Shown here: piece by piece, positions 55,731 through 64,000 of the stretch | Numbering within the stretch: the stretch's first letter is position 1 | Layout: the number at the start of each line of letters is the position of its first letter | Assembly (NCBI GenBank): GCA_001179505.1 | Contig: CDMY01000361.1 | Span: 1-64,000 of the forward strand | Length of the DNA stretch: 64,000 nucleotides | Direction: 5' to 3' | Source: Vitrella brassicaformis | Lineage: Eukaryota; Sar; Vitrellaceae | Program-made: the position numbers and the translations under genes | Notes under the pieces: model-generated | Seen by the model: the letters and a program-made list of their open reading frames with translations, nothing else | What the model was told of the DNA's origin: nothing | Database searches by the model: none

Positions 55731-58700
55731 TCATGCGACCTTGACGAACACACCGTCCTGCGTCGACAACATTTGTGCACATTCATATTGCATAGGGAAT
55801 TTTGTTTGTAGTGGACATGCCTGAAGAAAGGCCGCATCAAACATCCGGTCAAGCCCTTCACGAACTGAGTAGCAACTCCCATTCAAGCTGAAAAAAATCG
55901 GCCAAAGCCAAAGGCTTCATGCACCTCCTCAGCATCTTTCAAACCTACCTCATGTCAAGTATGGAGACATTTGAGCTTTCTGCGACTGCCGATTTGAGCA
56001 AAGCAATGATCTCTCCCTGCGAATCTCCCACATCATTTGCAGCCAATGAGAGGTATTGAAGCGTAGGATGTGTCTTGACTACATCTGCCCATATCGAAGC
56101 GCCTGGAGCAGAAGGGAAATTGTGTGCGTCTCTGCCCGCCTTTTTCTAACCTACCAATTTCTCCAATCTGATTCCAGCTGAGATCCAGATAGCGTAGAGC
56201 CGGAGGCGACCGCATTTCGCTAGACGAGTTGAATCTTCTGACGCTGGTAGTATGTCCCTCCGCGATGGGAACGTGCAACGTTCTGTTCACGCCGCATAAC
56301 AATCCAGCGCCTCCACGTTCTGTTTCGGACAGAGATGCAGCTTTGGTTGGGATGCCAGCCACTGCAGCCGCCAAGGCCAATGAGCCTACAAGCAGAGGGA
56401 GAAGCAAAGAACAAGTGCTCGACACGGAAGCTGGTACGACCGAGGACCTTCTGCAGTGATTTGATTTTTGGCCAGATCCAGAGCCGTCAATTTGCGTAAG
56501 CTGCTGACGACAGCCGACGCGACTTCAACACAGCCCTGGACCAACAACGAAGACTTCCAACAGGAGAATGCCACAGCATGTTTCAGGGACTCACCCTGCT
56601 CCCGATTTGATTGTCTCGCAATGTGATGGTCTCCAACCAGCACCTGGTGTCAATGGAGAATGCGTAAGGGAATGTGAGGACGCGTGTCTTTCTCACCTTG
56701 TCCTTTCAAGCGCGGAACAGAGCAAAAACGCCCCCCGGTCAGAAACGCTACAGCCATCCAACGTCAAATGGGACAAAGACGAGAAGACCATGCCCTTTCC
56801 AAAAAGATGCGCCTCGAGTCGCGCCCCAAGAAAGAGGGAAAAGAGGGAGAAGGAGGAAGCCAATCCGACAACTTCTTGCAGCACCGGCAAGAACGCCGAG
56901 CCCTCGGGGAAGTCCACCTGTCCATCACATGTGGCGATACATATGTATGAGAACGCCAAAATGGCTTTTCTTTTTTTTGTACCTTTTCGCTGTCGTGAAT
57001 GCCTTTTCTGACTTGAGCACCGAGACACTGGGCTCCGCCATATGAAAGTCGATCCGCTAAGCGCTGTTGCAATAAGTCTCCAGCTCCATGGAGTAATGCC
57101 TGCTGACGTCTCTGACTTCGGGCTTTCCATCTCTTCTCCTTCAAGAGGCCACGGCTGATGAGCTCCGTCTCCACTCCTGCCAGCTCTCCGGGTTCTTCTC
57201 GCGCCAGTCCTCGCCAGATTTGCAATCTGGTCCGCAGCTCTTTGAGGAGTTTGTCTCCGTTTGGAGACACCCCTTCTGATGCTTCAGCCGCAAAGCCATC
57301 ATTGCCACTTATTTCCGTTTTGAACGAAGGAACGACGGAAGGAATGTCTTGCGTTGTCTCCAAAGCAGGGCCGATTGACAAACGTTTCTCGATGACAGCA
57401 GGGCAGGCCGAAAACAACAGCTTGATGTTCTCGAAAGGCTGCCGCAGACTCGCGTCGTTCATGTCGAAGGGTTCTGGGAAAGGCCGGAAGACGCGCTGGT
57501 TCCTGTCAGGAGGTAATGCAACAGCAGAGCCAGAAAAGCGATAATCGGTACACGGCGCTATGGGGGTGTCGTCCAATGGCGGAAGGGAGGGGTCGCTCGT
57601 GTCTCTTGTGGTCCGTCCGAAACTCAAGATGACGTGAAGAACGGCAGCATAAGGGTACAGGTGCAGCACATGACCGAAGAGAATCGCGTCGCATTGAGTG
57701 ATGTTTGACCATGGTGACATCTGAATCTGGATAACGACTGCTGCGCCTGAGGAATACAAAAGTTCGGTCATAGCACCCATCAGGAGCCCCGGTGCAGTTA
57801 CCCAGCTGTCCTGCTTTTTGGAGCGACTCCAAGTCGATCCCATTGAAGAATGTTAACGTTCCAAAACGGCTCTATGATACGAAAGGAGACGTGCAGGTCT
57901 CGCCAGACTGCTTTTTTCTTCACTTTTCGTACCTGGAGTATCTTGACCATTTCCAATGCACTGCACACTCCCAAGGAGAGACAGCTTCGAGCATCGAAAT
58001 ATCTCAAGGATGGAAGCGGCATTTCGGCCCTGTCCATTTTGTATGGAGGCGATAGGATATTCGCGAGGCGGGAAATGGCCGCATCGGTGATCGTGTTCTG
58101 AGACAAATCGAGGTGCGTCACAGCCGCGAGACGTCGAAAGCCGGGAGCTTCCCGAGGCCACTTGCTCTCCAGCAGTGAGCACAGCCCTTGCATTCCTTCG
58201 TCGCTCGAACTCCGTGAACACCGAAGGAAAGCGGTTTCGAGCCGGAGGTGTTCAAAGACCTGTAGGAAAGCAGGCACCAGATAGGGGGGAGGATTGGCAT
58301 AGCTTCCTTTATTTCTTATTACCTCTGGAGTCTTTTCGCACAGCCGACCAAGCAGGGCGAGAGTGGTGTCATTCCATAGCACATCGGAGTCTTCAGGCTG
58401 GTCTTGCTTTTGTAGCTGAATACCGTTGAACGACGTGAGATTGGTCCTTCCAGCCGCTGCGGACGCCAACATGGACGAACCTCTGTATGTGAAAAACGCT
58501 CGTTAAAGCGGTCATTCAAGCAATATTCGGTCCTCATGGAATGTCGTTACTTTGCGCTCGTTTTGAAGCCTGGGCCGAACTGCAAATGCTTGATAGTCTG
58601 ATTGCCGACCACAATATCGGCGAGGAAGACCAAGGAGTTGTCAGGAATAGTGTGTCTCGACAGTCGCAGAGAGACGAGAAGCGGGAAGTTTGCTGGCGTG

Positions 58701-61700
58701 ACAAGGCTACCGAGGAGCAGGGCGTCACCCTCGTCGAGACGAACTTCTCTCGTAGCTTCTGGTCCTTCTCCGCCCGTGTTGATGGCAGCCCGCGCGTATG
58801 CCACTCCTGCAGGATCGTCGAAATCGCCAAAATCTATTGCTCCGTCATCAGCTCCGTTGAAGTGCAAGAGCTGGAGAATCGCAAGCTGTCAAAGTCGAAT
58901 GTGTGAGGGAAGCCTTACCTTTGTCTTTTGCGCATTGGCGATTAGAACGGGAATACAGTTGAGCGTCTCCACATTTGTGTTTTCGTTCTGAAGCAGGTGG
59001 AGCAAATACAGCCCGTCCGATTCAGTGAGGTAGTTTCCACGCTGACCAAACAAGGGTAAACAGATAGTCGAGTCAAATCCAAGTAACGCTCTTGCATTGT
59101 ACCAGGTCAAGCTTCCTTAGAGAAGGACTCATTAGGAGGGAGCGAAGGACGCGGCGAAAGAAGGAAGGCACTCGCTCTATCGCTGCGTCATGGTCTTCGT
59201 TCTCCTCACTGCAAGAAACAATGAGGTGTGCTGAAAAGGAGATGTATCTACACGTACCCGGCGGCATACTCATCAGGGTGCATCGATTCGCACATTTTCC
59301 GCAGACCTTGCATGGCAAGACTTAAGGAAATGAGCGACTCAGTCAGCGGCAGAGCTAATGGCCTGACAATGGCGCAATCAGACGACGACATCACACGTGA
59401 AACACGAGAAGGACGCACCTGTCCAATTGCGGGAAGGGGAAATTTCTCGGCGCCTCACACACCGGCACGTGAAGGGCGGGGGTATAGATTGTCTGCAGAG
59501 ACATGCAATGTGTCCATGTATTGTGTCTCGGTGGCTCAGACGCCTTTTTCATCTGTTCCTTTACTCGATAGGTGCCGGCCGGTCCCTCGACCACAGTGCC
59601 GCTCATCACTTCCTCAAAGTCTTCTGGAGACATGGATGAAAGCTGCTCCTTGGTGAGAGATCTGATGAGACAATTCGTCGTGAACCAGCAAGCGACGTGG
59701 GCACTGACAATCATTTGCCTCTCACCTGCCACCTGCGGCAACCTCTTCGAACCGCGGGAGCGTCATGAGAGTTGCCTTGAGCAGATTTATCATGCGTGCC
59801 GTCTCGTCTGAAAATGGCAGCCGTTTCCTCCTCACTGGCATCACGCTTTCTTGCACCGAAAGCCGCCTCAAATGGGTTCCAGCGCCCGAAGACAAGTATG
59901 TGAGCAGAGAGCAGACCGAGTTTGTGTTCATCCTGGCTCCGTCAATGGGCAGCTCCGTGATTTGGAGGGAGGGATTGGCGAGACATCTCAGCAGGCTTAC
60001 ACAGACATGGGTGCTCCGGATGCTCAGCTGATGGGGAAAGCTCCCCTCGCTCAAGCTGCTCACCAAGGCCGCGAGACGCTGGCACTGGTCAGTAACCACA
60101 GTCACGCGCTTGTCAATGAAGTATAGGCACACTCGCAGCGGCCGCTTATGCGCCACGAGTGCACGGAAGACCCCTTCGGAATCAGCGTTGCCCCTTAACC
60201 TCAGTGTGAGCGACTCGATGGCATCTTCACCGTCAATTGAATGCACGACGCCCCGCGTGCTCTCTGCAAGCGGTAAGGACTTGGTTTGCTACCTGTGCAA
60301 CCACAACTCACTTTACCAAGCCGAAGAAGCAATCGAAGGTCTTCATCATCGTACGAACTGAATGAAGCACACCAGGCCCCTCAGATATCTTCGACAGGTG
60401 TGTGTCTGTTCTCTCACCCGAGCTGCATGTCATTGAATGTCTCAAGCGATCCTCGATGCGTCGGCCGGCATACCTTCCACAGACACGAGAAGCGGGCCTC
60501 GGCTTGTTCCACCTCGGCGTCGCGGGATTCTCTTTCGGTCCGAAGACGGGCCCCAAGGCCTCCTGAAAGCCTACAGAGAGTGAGACACACAGGCACCATC
60601 TGACAGATTGCTCTTGTTCCCTTGTGTGTTGCCTCTCCGATTACTTGCAAAGTGTGGAGCTGTAGCCCTGTATTGTAAGCGTCTGCACACGGGTCTTCCT
60701 TGAAGGCTCCGCGAACAAGGCCATGAGCTCGTCGATGCCGTCCGTCCCCGGTGGCAGAGCAAGGCTGACCTCGCGTAGCTCTGCCGAGTCTTTCTCGAGG
60801 AGCCTAGCCAATCATTCGCGGAGGGATATGCACAAGGATGCGTCTCGTTTTGCGACAACTCACCTCTTGACTGAGAAGAAGAGATGAGCCGACACGAAAG
60901 GCGGATACGGAACGACATCAACGAAACCGTCGGCAGAAGTGGAAACCTGCCATAGTGAGACATGCTTCTCTTCGTCATTAATCTGGGACTTAATAGCATT
61001 ACTTGGCCGAATCTGAGGCTTCGAAGCTCTCGCATGCTACCCAGGGTCAGCATTTTGAGTTGAAGGACCAAGTCGGTTGTAGAAGCGCGCGGGCTTGAAG
61101 ACCACGATTGGAGCGACGAGGCGCCGAAATGTTTCGCCTCGTCCGAGGTATCGACGTCAAACTCCTTGCCTCCGCACGGCTTTCTGAAGTCTTCAACACG
61201 TGTGGGAAGACTCCCCCACGCTTCAAGTTTGGGATGGAGCAGCAATGCCTCCGCAAGGGCGTTCAGCCCCTGCACCTTGTCCCACGTTGGGTGGCCGATA
61301 GCCGCACAGGCAATGGGGAAGCTGAGACGTCGCAAGCTCCTGTTACCGCGGACACCCTTGGTCAGCATCGCCAGACCCTGCGGCATCACATTATATATGC
61401 ATGTATATGGCAGCGGCATGTGAAGATATCAGAATGTGCCTCTCACCTGCAGGTCGACAGGAATGTTGTCAAGAGTCAGACTCTCGATCGCCCCGCTGTG
61501 AAGGACGTATCTTGCGATCTTTTTGATCCCTTCATGGCCGAAGGAGCTGTTAGACAAGTCGAGCTCCTTGACACAATCAAATCTAAAAGACAAAGACACA
61601 ATCCGCCGAGACCTGCCATGCCTCGGCCAGTGATCGGTCTTTCGCACCTCAAGAGCCATTCCTCGAGGAATATGATGTCTTCGTCAACAAGAAGGCGGTT

Positions 61701-62590
61701 CGCGAGGTTCAACGAATTTGCATGGCCACTTCGGAAGCGACGAAAGTCGATCTTCATGGTATTGACGCTTTCAAGAGGAGAGCTGGCATTCCCGATAAGG
61801 CTTTGAGCAATCGCCTGACACGAGAGTGGGAAGACGGTCTGTGAATGCGTTCCTATTGGTGACAATGGGTACCTTGGCTCCTTCCTTCTGCACTGAGCAG
61901 AGACACAAGATAGAGCAAGTGTGAAATGAGCAAGACGTACAGGGTCTGTTGGGGCATACCGTCGTTGCGTCTGAAGACGATCTGTTTCAGTGATTCGTTG
62001 AATCTGAGGAAGTGCGACAGGATGATTGCTCCCACCACCTCGATGCCATACAGGCCGCTGTGGCCTCTCCAATTGGACAGATTGAGCGACGTTGCGGTGT
62101 TGTCCTTCAAAGGCCGCACATGTACCCCATTAACTTTGGTCAGCAAGACGTAGCGGCGACCCAGCGCCTGCAGACAGTCGTGACGGAGCACCTGGGTTGG
62201 GGGCTCGTGTGCGGCCAGCCTCCTTTTTTGTCTCTCACGGTCCCTACCTTCATGAGCTCCCAGCCAAATCCTGGGCTAAGCTGATTCCCTCTCAGATCTG
62301 CAGACAAGACAGTCAGACGCACATTCATGCATTCAACTTCAATCAAATCATGGCGCACCATGATCACCTTACCGAGCTCCATTAGGTTGGGGCTTGATAT
62401 AACGAGACTGAATATGATGTTGGCGTCGAGTCTGCTGCCCACTGGCAAGTCATATTATGACAGACAGCCACGAATCACGTTCCCCTGCGATGTTCTCTGG
62501 TCCCTTACTCAAGTGCAGCTTGTCGAATGTGCCGCTGTCTCCACCGAAGGAGAGATTGAGAGCGCAGGAATCCGCCTTTATCGCCGCCAT
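55731..62590 (-). CDS. Very large leucine-rich-repeat protein (ribonuclease-inhibitor-like repeats)
   Basis: A minus-strand series of short exons encodes many leucine-rich repeats. It starts MAAIKADSCALNLSF (ATG 62588-62590), followed by ANIIFSLVISSPNLMEL, DLRGNQLSPGFGWELM, ATSLNLSNWRGHSGLYGIEV, ANSLNLANRLLVDEDIIFLE, KELDLSNSSFGHEGIKKIA, GNRSLRRLSFPIACAA, LLVSLRLSRHTIPDNSLVFL, AVTHLDLSQNTITDAAISRL, LTALDLAKNQITAEG, and ALRYLDLSWNQIGEIG joined to TLQYLSLAANDVGD. The last exon reads SCYSVREGLDRMFDAAFLQ and ends at 55731. Some stretches (about 57000-57700) are not repeat-like. LRR proteins of this type bind other proteins; no enzymatic or NACHT domain is seen. It could be two adjacent genes. It is tail-to-tail with ALDH6, 240 bp apart. 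Confidence 0.7.
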
Positions 62591-64000
62591 GATGGTTTGG
62601 ATTGACTCTTAGCCGCCGCTAGTGCGACAATCACTGAAGACGGCAACAAAAGATTGCAAAACGGACTTCGGGTATCACATACCGTGAACCTTATGCCCGT
62701 GAACCTCATGCCGTGACAACCATGACTCCATGAGATCGGCTTTCTACATCGTTTATTTTTCGACCACTATTTGTCCAGTAGGTATCGAAAACCTACCTAG
62801 CGAGTGCACGCAGACAGGGTCAAAATTGGACGCAGACCAAAACCACTCTCCCCGCGATGTACATGGATGCAGGCAGGCAGATACAAGCAGACGGACAGAC
62901 ATGTGATGGATGGATGGATGGACACTGACTTTTTATGCGTGTCCCTATCTTTCCGCACCCAGACAAAATCTTGACAAAACCAGCAACGAACACGGACACG
63001 GGGGCAAAATTGGCATTCATAGACGGGTAGACACAACATGCGCAAAAAAGAACCCGTAAAAAAGACTTCCGCACGCAAGACGACGGCGATTTTCTGCGCC
63101 GACTCCCTCGCTCGATTCTCATCCACTTCACCTACCTATGCTGTAGAATAGAACACGCGTTGCATTGGCAACATGCACCCATAGGACGCCACACGGCGCC
63201 CCTCTCGCACACAGGCGCCACGCGAACAAAAACGTGTATACGGTTACGCACATATATACATGCATCCATACAGGCGGCATGCACACGCAGAGGAGTGATG
63301 ATTTTCACTGACTGGCTGCGTGTGTTGTAATTCTGACAAAAAGGCAAAAAGGACCACCCACGCACACAGATGAGATCCATTCCATCGACTGGAAAGGAAC
63401 ATTCATCGATCGATCCCTCTGCGTTGCCCCTCTCCCCCCCTCCTTCCCTCTCTCTCCGTCGCTCTGCGACCTACCTCTGACCACCACCGACCGACGCATC
63501 TCTCTCACCCCCTCCCTCTCTCTGCTCTTTCTGTGCCATTTTCAACCGGTGGACGGTGTGGTAACTGCTCTCTTGATGCAAACAGACGAACGGCTTGCAT
63601 TCAGGGGAGCGCTCGCGTACGTACAAACATGTTTTGAAAAACACCAGCACTCATCCATTCGTTGACTGCATGTGTAGCGTGCGTCGGTTGAGTGTATGTT
63701 CATAACACTCGGGTGACACAGCCATCCATCCATCCAGCCAGCCAGCAAACCAGCAAACCAGACAGACAGACAGACAGGCAGACGATCGATCGAATGATGC
63801 AACCGCACCACACCACATACGCGTTTACATACATACGTAGAAGACAGGCAGGCTTGTTCCCTTCCTTCTCTTCCCCCACCACCCATTCCCCTCCCCTGCC
63901 CTCCCCTACCTACTTACGTACGCACATGGTATTATGTATGTACATAAATAAATAGACAGGCACACACCGATGCCTGCGACTAAACATTTTCAATACTCAC
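62591..64000. other. Spacer with simple repeats at the right edge
   Basis: Upstream of the LRR gene. It contains GATG repeats (62906-62924), a pyrimidine-rich CT tract (about 63416-63540) and a CATC/CAGC/CAGA/GATC compound repeat (63720-63792). No supported gene; a plus-strand gene could begin beyond the window. Confidence 0.5.
63720..63792. repeat. Compound tetranucleotide repeat
   Basis: Successive short runs of CATC, CAGC, AAAC/CAGC, GACA and GATC units. Typical of the tetranucleotide arrays scattered through this window. Confidence 0.85.

Noticed and set aside
63720-63792. Tetranucleotide arrays considered as CRISPR-like repeats
   Set aside because: Units are 4 nt with no unique spacers, and the genome is eukaryotic.

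Overview
This is a nuclear eukaryotic window. Its genes are broken by many short GT-AG introns on both strands. Proteins carry long acidic or low-complexity inserts, and spacers hold short tandem repeats (GACA, CATC, AATC). Several families (TAF1, RBM28/NOP4, WDTC1, a class II histone deacetylase with ankyrin repeats, an AT74-like histidine phosphatase, methylmalonate-semialdehyde dehydrogenase) are read across introns. The style (moderately high GC, compact mixed-strand genes, introns down to about 38 nt) fits a free-living protist, perhaps a chromerid alga such as Vitrella; that placement is inference and not proven here.

Layout: 1-2023 is spacer with tandem repeats. 2024-5825(-) is an RBM28/NOP4 ribosome-biogenesis protein. 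6872-8033(-) is a membrane-anchored SAM methyltransferase. 8610-9373(-) is a dead PIF1/Helitron-type helicase fragment beside a repeat family. 10178-11892(+) is an FkbM methyltransferase copy with splice-site damage, followed by a direct repeat. 13036-13107(-) is tRNA-Glu(TTC). 13212-18877(+) is an ankyrin-histone deacetylase. 18878-25528 is gene-poor: a third, divergent FkbM gene (22486-23521,-) and two small orphan candidates. 25529-31944(-) is TAF1. 32153-32970(+) is another membrane-anchored methyltransferase; 33273-33985(-) is an orphan membrane protein. 34136-35059(-) and 35485-38566(+) are two head-to-head histidine phosphatases, the second containing a 300-N assembly gap inside an intron. 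39070-43804(-) is WDTC1. 45125-48849(-) is a RING protein; 48942-50841(+) is the intact FkbM paralogue of the 10178 gene. 51342-52803(-) is a DUF1749 alpha/beta hydrolase; 52923-55490(+) is mitochondrial methylmalonate-semialdehyde dehydrogenase; 55731-62590(-) is a very large leucine-rich-repeat gene; 62591-64000 is repeat-rich spacer.

Functionally there is a housekeeping set (transcription initiation, chromatin, 60S biogenesis, CUL4 ubiquitin ligase, valine catabolism). A second theme is five SAM methyltransferases, at least four with an N-terminal hydrophobic anchor, which suggests endomembrane or surface glycan/lipid modification (inference). Exon models were built by hand from splice consensus and frame continuity. 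For the two FkbM paralogues and three small genes the exon lengths were summed and checked against the reading frame. For the large genes only the outer ends and conserved blocks are secure.
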